From: Longibacter salinarum
Lineage (GTDB): Bacteria > Bacteroidota > Rhodothermia > Rhodothermales > Salinibacteraceae
Length of the DNA: 64,000 bases
Direction: 5' to 3'
Assembly: GCF_002554795.1 (NCBI RefSeq)
Contig: NZ_PDEQ01000003.1
Coordinates: forward strand, 1 to 64,000
Below are positions 49,907 to 59,079 of this stretch, piece by piece. Position 1 is the first letter of the stretch; each line of letters begins with the position of its first letter. The position numbers were made by a program, and so were the translations under genes. The notes under the pieces are model-generated. The model ran no database searches, had not been told where the DNA came from, and saw only the letters and a program-made list of their open reading frames with translations.

Positions 49907-50182
49907 ATGGAGAAACGTCTATCTGCACGCATTACCGGTCGTGTACAGGGCGTAGGTTTTCGACACTTCACCACGACGCGGGCCCAACGGCTTGGATTGA
50001 CCGGCTGGGTTCGGAACGAGGCGGACGGGTCCGTTCGACTGGAGGCAGAGGGTCCGAAAGATGATCTAAACACGCTTCTGGATGCGGTTCACGATGGACC
50101 CTCGTCGGCTCGTGTCGAGAATGTAAATGCCGATTTTAACGAGGCAGAAGGCTCTTTTCAGGGGTTTCGCGTCCGACGGTAG
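49907..50182 (+). CDS. acyP: Acylphosphatase
   Basis: A 91-residue acylphosphatase with the signature RVQGVGFRHFTTTRAQRLG (catalytic Arg in GVGFR) and GWVRNEADGSVRLEAEG, where the Asn holds the catalytic water; it ends GFRVRR. It hydrolyses acyl phosphates such as carbamoyl phosphate in vitro. The ATG at 49907 (MEKRLSARI) gives the family length; 49880 (MSSHTDATI) is an alternative. Confidence 0.93.
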   Translation: MEKRLSARITGRVQGVGFRHFTTTRAQRLGLTGWVRNEADGSVRLEAEGPKDDLNTLLDAVHDGPSSARVENVNADFNEAEGSFQGFRVRR

Positions 50183-50294
50183 GTCGCTGGACACAGACGA
50201 CATTGGGAGGGGATGAGAGCGGAAGTATAACCGTACCCTTTCATTCCTGGCATCAGCGCAGGCCGAGACATTCGGGAACGATTACGAGGCACGG

Positions 50295-51272
50295 ATGATG
50301 GACACGAGGGGGAAAGACGCGGCAAGTACGGATGCGGGAAAAGACGAGCAGTCCTCGAGCGCTGCCTCGTCGCCTGAAAACGGCAATGGAGGGCTTCGGA
50401 GAGGAGCGGTTGCTACCCGGAGCACGTGCATTCGATACGGTACGGAGAGATTGCAGGAAGCCGGTCGGGATGCACCTCGCCGTACGGCCATCTGGCTGCT
50501 CTGCGATCTCGACGAATGCTCCCGGGCGTCGATTTATGGCTATCCGGATCAGGAGGTCGCGTCTGATGTTGTGACACGCTTCATTGACGCAATCGAGCGA
50601 CGGGCCAGTGGTGAGCCGCTGCAGCACATCCTCGGGTACAGCGAGTTCTTTGGGCTCCGACTCCATGTCTCCCCGGACGTGCTCATTCCTCGTCCGGAGA
50701 CCGAAGAGGTGGTAGAGTATGCGCTGAAAACGCTCCGCGGCGTCAATGCTCCTCGCATTTTGGATGCTGGGACGGGTAGCGGCTGCATCGCACTGGCGTT
50801 AAAATCCGAGCGGCCAGATGCAGATGTCGTCGCCTGCGATGTGAGCGAGTCTGCCCTGGAGGTGGCTCGAGCGAACGCTAGAGATCTCAAGCTTGATGTC
50901 GATCTTCGACGGGCGGACATGCTGCATCCGGATTTTCCGTCAGCGCTTGGCACATCGTATGACCTGCTCATTTCCAATCCACCGTACATCCCGGATGAGG
51001 AAGCCGAATCGCTTTCGGACACGGTGCGCGAATACGACCCTCATCTTGCTCTCTTTTCTGGGGACGATGCCCTTCAGTTCTACCGCCAGTTGGCCGAGCA
51101 CGCGGATGTGATGCTGTCGCCCGGCGGTTGCCTCATTGTCGAAACGCATGCGCACTACGCCAGCGGGGTGGCAGACGTATTTGCTCGAGCCGGTCTAACG
51201 GACGTTCAGATTGAGCAAGACCTGGGGGGGCGACCACGGATCGCCCGGGCGTCGAAGCCATCTGCGGATTAA
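50295..51272 (+). CDS. prmC: Release factor glutamine methyltransferase PrmC
   Basis: It methylates the GGQ glutamine of release factors 1 and 2 using S-adenosylmethionine. The 325-residue product has a low-complexity N-terminal extension of about 40 residues (Asp, Ser, Ala, Gly). YRASGEPLQHILGYSEFFGL-like sequence (PLQHILGYSEFFGL), LDAGTGSGCIALAL (SAM motif I) and the catalytic SNPPYIP (NPPY at 228-231) follow. prfA is not adjacent. Its stop overlaps the stop of the convergent HDAC-fold gene by 4 bp. Confidence 0.94.
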   Translation: MMDTRGKDAASTDAGKDEQSSSAASSPENGNGGLRRGAVATRSTCIRYGTERLQEAGRDAPRRTAIWLLCDLDECSRASIYGYPDQEVASDVVTRFIDAIERRASGEPLQHILGYSEFFGLRLHVSPDVLIPRPETEEVVEYALKTLRGVNAPRILDAGTGSGCIALALKSERPDADVVACDVSESALEVARANARDLKLDVDLRRADMLHPDFPSALGTSYDLLISNPPYIPDEEAESLSDTVREYDPHLALFSGDDALQFYRQLAEHADVMLSPGGCLIVETHAHYASGVADVFARAGLTDVQIEQDLGGRPRIARASKPSAD

Positions 51273-52180
51273 TTACGGCCGTTTTTGAATACGCGAGCCG
51301 CCTCCCTGTGCATCACGGCGTGTAAATCCGCGGTTCCCTCGGGCGTCTCTGCGTATCCGCCCGAGAGAAGGAGGACGACGGGAAGGTCTCGATTGCGTAT
51401 CTGCTCGAGCACGTATCCGTCGCGGGCGTGCAATCCGTCACGAGAGAGAGCCATCCGGCCGTATCGGTCGTCCTTCATCACGTCGATGCCGCCGAGGTAA
51501 AAGACAAGATCGGGTTGGGCGGCATCGAGGACGGCGGGCAAATAGTCGGCGAGGGTCTCAAGGTATGCGTCGTCCTCTATATCGTCCTTCAGTGGGACAT
51601 CAAGTGAGGACGGCGGCTTGCGAAAGGGGTAATTCTTTGCCCCATGCATCGAAAAGGTGTAGACCGAGTCATCGTCCCTGAAGTAGGCCGCATTGCCATT
51701 CCCCTGGTGAACGTCGAGGTCGATCACGAGCGTTCTCTGGACCCAGCAGGCACTTTTGAGTACGCGGATCGCTACCCCCACGTCGTTTAAGACACAGAAG
51801 CCCTCTCCGTGTCCGGGCATCGCATGATGCGTTCCGCCGGCCAGGTTGGCGGCTACGCCATCTTGCAGGGCCATGAACGCCGCATTGATGGTGCCCTGTA
51901 CGGCCAGACGTGAACGGTAGACGAGTTGCCTGGACCACGGGAGTCCCATCCGCCGCTCCTCCTGTCGAGAGAGCGTGCCGTCTGCGAGAGCGGAAAGATA
52001 CTCGCGAGTGTGGACGCGGAGAAGGTCTGCCCAGTCCGCCTGGCGCGGGGAGACGATGTCTGATGGGTCCAGAAGATCCTCTCGGACGAGGATGTTGCGC
52101 AGGGCTGGAAATTTACCCATCGGGAAAGGGTGCCCCTCGGGTAGCGGGACGTAGTACCCTTCAGAATAACTCGCGCGCAT
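51269..52180 (-). CDS. Histone deacetylase-fold (AcuC-type) deacetylase
   Basis: A 303-residue class I/II HDAC-like zinc enzyme. HHAMPGHGEGFCVLNDVGVA, VIDLDVHQGNGNAAYF (metal Asp and His) and FYLGGIDVMKDDRYGRMALS (metal Asp) cover the active site. Bacterial members deacetylate acetyl-lysine, acetyl-CoA synthetase or polyamines; the target is unknown. It begins at the ATG at 52180 (MRASYSEGYYVPLPEGHPFP). Tail-to-tail overlap with prmC on TTAA. Confidence 0.92.
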   Translation of the reverse strand: MRASYSEGYYVPLPEGHPFPMGKFPALRNILVREDLLDPSDIVSPRQADWADLLRVHTREYLSALADGTLSRQEERRMGLPWSRQLVYRSRLAVQGTINAAFMALQDGVAANLAGGTHHAMPGHGEGFCVLNDVGVAIRVLKSACWVQRTLVIDLDVHQGNGNAAYFRDDDSVYTFSMHGAKNYPFRKPPSSLDVPLKDDIEDDAYLETLADYLPAVLDAAQPDLVFYLGGIDVMKDDRYGRMALSRDGLHARDGYVLEQIRNRDLPVVLLLSGGYAETPEGTADLHAVMHREAARVFKNGRN

Positions 52181-52769
52181 GGATGAGGGCAGTAGAGAGA
52201 AAAGCAGACGCTGTGGTTGGACGAGCCACGACGCAGGTGGTTCATCGCATCGCGTGTTCTAGGCGACACAGTTTCGTAAATTGAATCATGTCTCATTCGC
52301 GTTCATTACCCGGCAAGACTCCTTTACCGGTAGCCCCCGCGAGTACAGGCTTGTCGACACGGAAACCTGTAATATGAAAACGACGATGAGCCGGTGATTT
52401 CTATTTGTAGATATACGAACGGAGATCGTGAATGAAAACACACCTGTTCAGTATACGCACGTAAATTTATAGTTGTGACTATATGTTACTATTTTTTTGT
52501 AGCGTTACGATTCTTCTACTCGTTTGTATACTCGCGGAGTCTGCTGAGGGAGCGAGAGCCCGTATGCGGTCTGCGTTGCAGGGACGGCGTCTGCATTCCA
52601 TTCGGTCTCTCCTCGTTGGATAAATAGCATCCGTCCGTGACGTGCTGAGCTACGACGTACCGGTACCGCGAACGTTGTACGTCCACGTGGCCCTGCACCG
52701 CTCGTATGGGACCGGGTCCCGCACAAACGAGGCAGCGTGATGAAGCGCGCGTACGTGTCGAAGCACTGC
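52181..52769. other. AT-rich intergenic region between the deacetylase and a lipoprotein gene
   Basis: About 590 bp. The part from about 52380 to 52510 is strikingly AT-rich for this window. It holds the inverted repeat TATAGT-TGTG-ACTATA (52468-52483) and a T7 run just after it. A minus-strand frame at 52505-52825 (106 codons) overlaps the terminator and has no recognisable domain. I treat it as non-coding. The AT-rich patch could be decayed foreign DNA or a promoter. Confidence 0.45.
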
Positions 52770-52809
52770 AAAAAAAAGAAAACGCCCGATGCCGTAGGGG
52801 CATCGAGCG
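52770..52809 (-). terminator. Rho-independent terminator of the small lipoprotein gene
   Basis: On the minus strand the stem CGATGCC/GGCATCG is extended by flanking partly paired bases, and is followed by TTTTCTTTTTTTT. It sits about 70 bp downstream of the minus-strand gene at 52878. Confidence 0.9.
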
Positions 52810-52877
52810 CTTCGTGCTGTCCCATTAAGAATGCGGTCGGGAGTACAGCTGTTCGGAATTGTCAACGCATCCGATCG

Positions 52878-53081
52878 TTAGTCACACTCTGGGTCGCCCT
52901 CGGGGCAGCCGGTATTATGACCGGTCTCTGGCTCCGTATTGGGCGGGTCGTTACTCAATACGTACTCGGTCTCAGCCTGATTTTCCTGCGGCCCGGTTAG
53001 TGAGTTTGCGTCGCATGCTGTAAAGGTCAAGCTTGCGAGGAGAAAGGCGAGGAGGACGACGAACGAGGATGCGCGTTTCAT
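52878..53081 (-). CDS. Small lipoprotein, unknown function (67 aa)
   Basis: MKRASSFVVLLAFLLASLTF then TAC: a typical lipoprotein signal peptide with Cys23 as the modified residue. The mature part is only about 45 residues, rich in Asn, Glu, Pro and Thr, and ends TGCPEGDPECD with two further Cys that could form a disulphide. A strong terminator follows, which supports a real gene. No family recognised. Confidence 0.75.
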   Translation of the reverse strand: MKRASSFVVLLAFLLASLTFTACDANSLTGPQENQAETEYVLSNDPPNTEPETGHNTGCPEGDPECD

Positions 53082-53458
53082 GAGATCTGTCTGGTTCTAA
53101 ACCGTGAAGAAGGTGGGGGTAGGGAAGAGGATGGCAATCTGGGCCCATCCATTTGACTCATTTTGTGATGCGCCAATTGTACATACGATCATGGTGCCAC
53201 AATTCCGACCTAATGCTTGGGCGTAGTGGACATTGATGTTTGGAAACGTCGCGAGATCCATATCATGCGATCCCTTTCGCTGGGAGGGGCGGAAAATGGA
53301 GCGTACGAATGTTCAAGATGTCCTCAAGCGACGTCATTGACCGCGGTGATTGGACATCGTCGTTGGATTTGTCTGCGAAACAAAATGGGGAATTCGGGGT
53401 GCGCACAACACCCTATCGCGTATCACCGCTTACTCTAGGTCCCAGCGGCTCTGCGTCC
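53082..53458. other. Divergent region between the small lipoprotein and the HtrA protease
   Basis: About 375 bp, probably with promoters for both. The plus-strand frame stays open from 53240 to the protease, but that part has no protease-family character, so I leave it non-coding. Confidence 0.35.
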
Positions 53459-55030
53459 ATGCACGACTCACGACGCGTCCATTTCGTCCTCGGTGGAATT
53501 GGCCTGATTCTGATTGGTCTTTTCGCCGGCGTTCTGCTCATGCTGATGAGGGAAGAGTCTCCACCTCGTGAGCAGGTGACGCGTGTCGTGGATCGTGTGG
53601 AACTCGGCAGCAGTCAGCCGCCGCTTTCACCAGCCTCTTCGGACGCTGAGTTGGCGTCGGAGATGCCACAGCCATCGGCGCTCAACCGCCTCTTTCGAGA
53701 CGCGGCCGAGCGCGTGACGCCAGCTGTTGTTTTCATCGAGGTGGCAACGGAGGCTTCCGAGGACGGGTACCATCGATACGACGGTGAGATGCGGGACTTT
53801 TTCCGCAATCCTGCGCCACAACAGAGCGTGGGAAGCGGCGTGATCGTCAGTGAGAGCGGGTATGTGGTGACCAACCAGCACGTCGTCCGGCGGGCGAAGG
53901 AGATTGAGGTCACGCTTGCAGACAAGCGTCAGTTCGGCGCATCCGTCATCGGCACCGATGCCTCCACCGATCTGGCTGTGCTGAAGCTAGAAGCCGAGAC
54001 GACATTCCCCGCGCTTCCGCTCGGAGACTCCGACCAGGTCGAAGTTGGAGACTGGGTCGTAGCGGTCGGCAACCCGTTTCGGCTCACGTCGACCGTCACC
54101 GCTGGAATCGTTAGCGCTCTAGGTCGACAGGTCAACATCATCGACTCTGACTTTCGAATCGAAGACTTTATCCAGACGGACGCTGCAATCAATCCGGGCA
54201 ATTCCGGAGGAGCGCTGGTCAACCTGCAGGGGCAACTCGTTGGAATTAACACAGCCATTGCCACGGAATCGGGTTCGTACGAAGGCTACGGTTTCGCCGT
54301 CCCCTCGAATCTGATGAACCGCGTCGTCAAAGACCTTATCGCATACGGCGAAGTGCGGCGCGGCTTTATGGGCGTGTCCATCGAAGGCATCACGGCGCGT
54401 CGAGCGCAAGAGATCGGTCTCGATTCGATACGAGGGGTCTTCGTCTCGGCCGTACGAAGCGACGGAGCCGCGGATCGCGCGGGAATGCAGAAGGGAGATG
54501 TCGTCCTGAAAATCCAGAGCCAGGCCGTTGATGCGCCGAATGAGTTGCAGAGTGCGGTCGCCCGGCAGCGCCCGGGGGACCGGATCGACGTTACGGTCTG
54601 GCGCAATGGTTCGATCGACGAGTATACCGTTCAGCTACTGGGTCGTGACGACCCTGCGTATCGCGACTGGATTACCGAACTCGATTCACAGTCTGTGGAC
54701 CCACCCCCGTCATCGCCGAGTCCAGATCGACCTTTGCCTGACGTTCCTGAACTTGAGCAGGTGTCGGACTGGGCCATCGGCGTGCGCGCCGTCCAACCGG
54801 GTGAGGCCCACGTCTTTGGTGCTCGGTCCGGAGTCTACGTCGCGTACGTTGATCGAGACGGGTTGGCCGCGAAGGCTGGGCTGCCAAGAAATACGATTAT
54901 CACGCACGTGAATGATGCTCCGGTCGACGATCCGGAGGCTCTCCGTCGCATCGTGCAAGAACTCCGTTCACCGGCCGTCGTGCGCGTGTTGCGCCGAGGC
55001 GGAGTCAGCGCGTTCTACGAGATCCCCTAA
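53459..55030 (+). CDS. HtrA/DegP-family serine protease with two PDZ domains
   Basis: A 523-residue periplasmic quality-control protease. An N-terminal hydrophobic segment (about 8-30, FVLGGIGLILIGLFAGVLLM) anchors or exports it. The trypsin-like domain has His141 (TNQHVVRRAKEI), Asp171 (STDLAVLKLE) and Ser249 (NPGNSGGALVNL). PDZ domain 1 is at about 305-385 (GFMGVSIEGITARRAQ, GVFVSAVRSDGAADRAGMQK), and a second lies at the end (about 420-520: GVYVAYVDRDGLAAKAGL). Start 53459 is chosen because the upstream extension lacks any feature. Divergent from the small lipoprotein. Confidence 0.93.
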   Translation: MHDSRRVHFVLGGIGLILIGLFAGVLLMLMREESPPREQVTRVVDRVELGSSQPPLSPASSDAELASEMPQPSALNRLFRDAAERVTPAVVFIEVATEASEDGYHRYDGEMRDFFRNPAPQQSVGSGVIVSESGYVVTNQHVVRRAKEIEVTLADKRQFGASVIGTDASTDLAVLKLEAETTFPALPLGDSDQVEVGDWVVAVGNPFRLTSTVTAGIVSALGRQVNIIDSDFRIEDFIQTDAAINPGNSGGALVNLQGQLVGINTAIATESGSYEGYGFAVPSNLMNRVVKDLIAYGEVRRGFMGVSIEGITARRAQEIGLDSIRGVFVSAVRSDGAADRAGMQKGDVVLKIQSQAVDAPNELQSAVARQRPGDRIDVTVWRNGSIDEYTVQLLGRDDPAYRDWITELDSQSVDPPPSSPSPDRPLPDVPELEQVSDWAIGVRAVQPGEAHVFGARSGVYVAYVDRDGLAAKAGLPRNTIITHVNDAPVDDPEALRRIVQELRSPAVVRVLRRGGVSAFYEIP

Positions 55031-55092
55031 CCCGGGACCCTCCCCCGGGGCGCGTCCCCTTTACTTTCTCTCTAGTTAGTTTTCCGCAGTAT

Positions 55093-56295
55093 ATGATCCG
55101 TTATCTTACGGCAGGCGAGTCTCATGGTGAAGCGCTCATCGGAGTTGTTGAAGGCATGCCGGCCAAGGTGCCGCTGACGGCCGAGGACATCAATGAACAC
55201 CTGGCTCGCCGCTGGCTCGGCTACGGACGCGGAGGACGCTCAAAGATTGAGAACGATAAGGTTCACATCTATTCTGGAATCCGGTTTTCCGAGACCCTCG
55301 GAAGTCCGATTTCCTTCCGCATCGACAACGGTGCGTACAAGAAGGACCGGGCGGGATGGCCCGAAAAGATGGCTGTCGACGGGGACAGAGGTGATGTTGA
55401 GCGCGTCACCATGCCCCGCCCCGGACACGCCGATCTTGCCGGGATGCAGAAGTACGAGTTTGACGATATTCGCCCCGTTATCGACCGCTCGAGTGCCCGT
55501 GAAACGGCCATGCGAGTTGCATGCTGCTCGGTGGCCCGGCAACTGCTCAACGCGTTTGGTATCCACGTCGGCAGCCACGTGACTCGCATCGGGGAAGTAG
55601 GCTACGACCACCCGGAGGAGTATCTGGAGCGCCGCGAGAGATTGATGAAGGAAGGCGGTGCGCAGGCCGTGTACAGGGCGGCTGATGAGAGCGAGACCCG
55701 AATGCTCGATCCGGAGATGACCGAGCGTTCCATCGAACATATCGAAGAAGCGAAAGCAGCTAAAGACTCGCTCGGGGGGGCGTACGAAGTGATCGTGACC
55801 GGCGTCCCGGTTGGACTCGGCTCGTACGTCCACTGGGATCGGCGCCTAGATGGTCAGTTGGTGCAGGCGATTTGCTCGATCCAGGCGCAGAAAGCAGCCG
55901 AAGTCGGCGATGGCTTTCGGAATGCGGCCCGGCCGGGGTCGAAAGTGCACGACCCAATTGTGCTGGATGACGACGATGATTTCGCCCGGCGCACAAACCA
56001 TGCGGGAGGCATTGAAGGAGGAACAACCAACGGAATGCCTGTCATCGTTCGGGGCTACATGAAACCCATCCCCACCCTAATCAAGCCGCTAGACTCGGTG
56101 GACACAGCGACCAGGGAGCCGAAACCGACGCGTTATGAGCGAAGCGACATTACGAGTGTCCCCGCTGCATCAACGGTGGCGGAAGCGACGGTGGCGTACA
56201 CGATAGCAAACGCGCTGCTGGAGAAATTCGGAGGAGATAGTCTGCCGGAGATTCGCCGGCACATTGAGACGCACCGTGCTAAAACCACGGACTGA
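55093..56295 (+). CDS. aroC: Chorismate synthase
   Basis: FMN-dependent trans-elimination of EPSP phosphate to chorismate (400 residues). YLTAGESHGEALIGVVEGMP, LARRWLGYGRGGRSKIEND, GHADLAGMQKYEFDDIRP and RSSARETAMRVACCSVARQL are the family signatures; GGIEGGTTNGMPVIVRGYMK is a later conserved block. It follows the protease by 62 bp. Confidence 0.97.
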   Translation: MIRYLTAGESHGEALIGVVEGMPAKVPLTAEDINEHLARRWLGYGRGGRSKIENDKVHIYSGIRFSETLGSPISFRIDNGAYKKDRAGWPEKMAVDGDRGDVERVTMPRPGHADLAGMQKYEFDDIRPVIDRSSARETAMRVACCSVARQLLNAFGIHVGSHVTRIGEVGYDHPEEYLERRERLMKEGGAQAVYRAADESETRMLDPEMTERSIEHIEEAKAAKDSLGGAYEVIVTGVPVGLGSYVHWDRRLDGQLVQAICSIQAQKAAEVGDGFRNAARPGSKVHDPIVLDDDDDFARRTNHAGGIEGGTTNGMPVIVRGYMKPIPTLIKPLDSVDTATREPKPTRYERSDITSVPAASTVAEATVAYTIANALLEKFGGDSLPEIRRHIETHRAKTTD

Positions 56296-56516
56296 GTTCA
56301 CCGCCTTGCTGAAGTCGGCGGCTACAGACATTAGGGACCTCGTGGACGGACACTATTCGGAACGCGTTGACCAGATGGTTGAGTCTGGGAACCCGTCTTG
56401 TTATCTTCTCAGATAACGTGCGATGTCCCCGATCGCCTGTGGCGTGTCCATCATTATCGCCTTACCTGCTCTACGCGGTTCTTGCCTCAGGCCGCACGAC
56501 CATTTTCTATCGCTTT

Positions 56517-58622
56517 ATGAGTTCACTTTCGTCGTCGCCATCCACCCGGTCGACACAGGACGTCGGTCCAGATGATCTGATTCGGGTCGAAACGGTTCAG
56601 ACGCTTACGGATCTTGTGGCGTCCATGCCCGGTCTCGTCATCCTGATTGATGACTCAGGCGATGTTCTCGCAGAGACGGAGGCGTGGGCTTATGGGTTTG
56701 GTTCGGAAGCCGATCTGGACAAGATTCCAGAGCGTTCGGATGCCCCCGCTTCTACCTCCGTCTCGGAGAACGACGATCGGGATGTCGACACGTCGTTCTT
56801 TGCCCGTCACGACGTCGATGGGAACTGGAGGAAGGTCGTCCGAACGTGTCTCGATAGCGAGCGGGAGGTGCGAGATTACGACGTGCCCCTGCGGATGCCC
56901 GATGGGGCCACCTACTGGATCGACTTTACGGCGCGACCCTGGCGGGCGCGTGACAGTCAGGGTGTGATGCTACACGCAGTAGACCGGTCGAATGCTCATC
57001 AGGCGGCTGTGATGCGCAGGCAGGTCGAAGACCGGTTCGACATCTTGATTGAGACGATCAGCGAGGGCGTCCTCCTGATGGATCAGAGCGGGGTGTTTCG
57101 CGATTGCAATCACGCAGCTGAAAAAATTCTGGGGCGCCCGGCGGCAGACATTGTCGGTTCGCGTTTTTCAGATAATCAGTGGAAAGGATTACGGCGTGAT
57201 GGGACGCCGCTGCCCAATGCGGAATTTCCATTCTGGCAGGCCGTGGTGGAGCGTGAGGCAATCCACGAAGAGGTCATGGGGCTCTATCCACCGGACGGGC
57301 CGCCGCGCTGGATCCGGGTAAACGCGCAACCGCTCTTCAAGGATGAGGCGGAAGAGGAACCGTACGGTGTTCTTGCCTGCTTCGACGACATTACCGACGA
57401 GCAGTTGAAGGACGAGGCTTTACAGGCCTCGCGTGATCTACTTTCGAGCGTACTCAGCAGTTCGCTCGATGGCATCATGGTGTTCTCTGCGGTTCGAGAT
57501 GATGCAGGCGCGATTGTAGATTTTGAGTGCCTGCTCGTGAATCCGCAGGCTGAGAAGATGCTGAACCGATCCTCCGAGTATCTGATCGGCACGCGGATGC
57601 TCGAGGAAATGCCGGGCCATAAAGAAAACGGACTGTTTGACGCTTACGTCGATGTCGTTCAGACGGGAGAGCCGTTCGAAACTGAAGTACACTACTCCAC
57701 TGACGACTTCGACCGCTGGTTGCAGATTGTAGCCGTTCGCATTGAGGAGGGGTTTGCGTTCACGTTTCGAGACATTTCAGAACGAAAGCGCGCGGCGCAG
57801 GCGATGGCCGCAACGAACGAAAAGCTCGAGCAGCGGAATCGCGCGCTTCGCGATTTTGCCTATATCGCATCTCACGACTTGCAGGAGCCCCTTCGGAAGA
57901 TTGGCGCATTTTCGAACCTCGTCCTGGAGGACTACGGCGATAAAATTGACGAGACGGGGCAGCACTATCTTGAGCGGATGCAAGACGCCGCTCGCCGAAT
58001 GTCTCAGCTTATCAGCGATCTACTCGTCTATTCCCGTATTACGACGCAGGCCCGACCGTTCAAACCTGTCGATCTCGAGACCGTGGTCGAGAATGTGGTC
58101 ATGGATCTCGAGATGCAGATTCAGGACGTGGACGGGACGGTCGATGTTGGCCAGCTACCTACGATCGATGCCGACTCGACGCAGATCCGTCAGGTCCTGC
58201 AAAACCTCATCGGCAACGCGCTCAAGTTTCATCGCCCCGATGTGCCCCCCGTCGTCAAGATTCGATCGGAGATCGTCGAGGCCGGCGATGAGTCCGTTCC
58301 GACCCACGAAACGAATGCGGCTCGGTTTTGTCGCATCATCGTCTCGGACAACGGAATCGGCTTTGAACAAAAGTACGCCGATCGTATCTTTGCACCATTC
58401 AAACGCCTTCACGGACGCAGCGAATATTCCGGCACCGGAATGGGACTTGCGATCTGCCGACGCATCGTCGAACGGCACGGAGGCGACATTCGCGTCGTGA
58501 GCACGCCCGGCGAGGGCACCACCTTCATCGTCCAACTGCCTGTCGACCGTCACGACGCCGACGCGGCAAACGAGCCTTCCGTACAGGATCATGCAACCAC
58601 CCCGGCGACTCTGGATGAGTAA
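56517..58622 (+). CDS. Multi-PAS sensor histidine kinase
   Basis: A soluble-looking kinase of 701 residues with no clear transmembrane segment. Three PAS-like domains lie at about 30-155, 160-300 and 305-425 (second: ILIETISEGVLLMDQSGVFR). The dimerisation domain has YIASHDLQEPLRKIGAFSNL with the phospho-acceptor His near 453, in the HDLQEPLR form of phytochrome-like kinases. The ATPase domain shows LIGNALKFH (N-box), VSDNGIGFE and GTGMGLAICRRI. The stop overlaps the next gene (ATGAGTAA). I start at 56517; the frame is open back to 56367. Confidence 0.9.
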   Translation: MSSLSSSPSTRSTQDVGPDDLIRVETVQTLTDLVASMPGLVILIDDSGDVLAETEAWAYGFGSEADLDKIPERSDAPASTSVSENDDRDVDTSFFARHDVDGNWRKVVRTCLDSEREVRDYDVPLRMPDGATYWIDFTARPWRARDSQGVMLHAVDRSNAHQAAVMRRQVEDRFDILIETISEGVLLMDQSGVFRDCNHAAEKILGRPAADIVGSRFSDNQWKGLRRDGTPLPNAEFPFWQAVVEREAIHEEVMGLYPPDGPPRWIRVNAQPLFKDEAEEEPYGVLACFDDITDEQLKDEALQASRDLLSSVLSSSLDGIMVFSAVRDDAGAIVDFECLLVNPQAEKMLNRSSEYLIGTRMLEEMPGHKENGLFDAYVDVVQTGEPFETEVHYSTDDFDRWLQIVAVRIEEGFAFTFRDISERKRAAQAMAATNEKLEQRNRALRDFAYIASHDLQEPLRKIGAFSNLVLEDYGDKIDETGQHYLERMQDAARRMSQLISDLLVYSRITTQARPFKPVDLETVVENVVMDLEMQIQDVDGTVDVGQLPTIDADSTQIRQVLQNLIGNALKFHRPDVPPVVKIRSEIVEAGDESVPTHETNAARFCRIIVSDNGIGFEQKYADRIFAPFKRLHGRSEYSGTGMGLAICRRIVERHGGDIRVVSTPGEGTTFIVQLPVDRHDADAANEPSVQDHATTPATLDE

Positions 58623-59079
58623 TGACTCCAGCACAATTCATATCCTCCTGGCCGAAGACGATCCCGATGATCGGCTTCTGACCCGACGTGCGCTCGAAAA
58701 GAGCCGTCTGGCGAACACGATTCAGACGGTGGAAGACGGCGAAGAGCTTATGGAGTACCTTCGCCATGAAGGCGAGTATGCGGATCCGGAATCGGCGCCC
58801 AGGCCGGGTCTAATCCTTCTTGATCTGAACATGCCTCGAATGGATGGACGGGAGGCACTGAAAAAAATTAAATCTGACGCGGAACTACGCCGAATTCCCG
58901 TCATCGTGTTAACTACCTCCGAAGCCGAGCAGGACATTTTGCAGAGCTACGATCTCGGTGTGAACGCGTTCGTCACGAAGCCTGTGACCTTCGACGATCT
59001 CGCCACCGCTCTTCAGGCTCTCGGAGACTTCTGGTTCGAAATCGTTAAGCTCCCTCACGAGCGCCAAGCGGACGCATGA
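58615..59079 (+). CDS. Single-domain response regulator (Rcp1-like)
   Basis: A CheY-like receiver of 154 residues. LLAEDDPDDRLLTRRAL supplies the acidic pocket, GLILLDLNMPRMDGREAL the phospho-acceptor Asp (about 70), VIVLTTSEAEQDI the Thr/Ser and AFVTKPVTFDDL the Lys. The insert after beta-1 and the family of the kinase before it recall the Rcp1 partners of phytochrome-type kinases. It overlaps the upstream kinase by 8 bp and the downstream one by 4 bp, so translation is probably coupled. Confidence 0.95.
   Translation: MSNDSSTIHILLAEDDPDDRLLTRRALEKSRLANTIQTVEDGEELMEYLRHEGEYADPESAPRPGLILLDLNMPRMDGREALKKIKSDAELRRIPVIVLTTSEAEQDILQSYDLGVNAFVTKPVTFDDLATALQALGDFWFEIVKLPHERQADA

Noticed and set aside
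52505-52825. 106-codon minus-strand frame in the AT-rich region
   Set aside because: It runs through the terminator of the lipoprotein gene, has no domain, and its composition is uneven. It could be a remnant, but I cannot support it as a gene.
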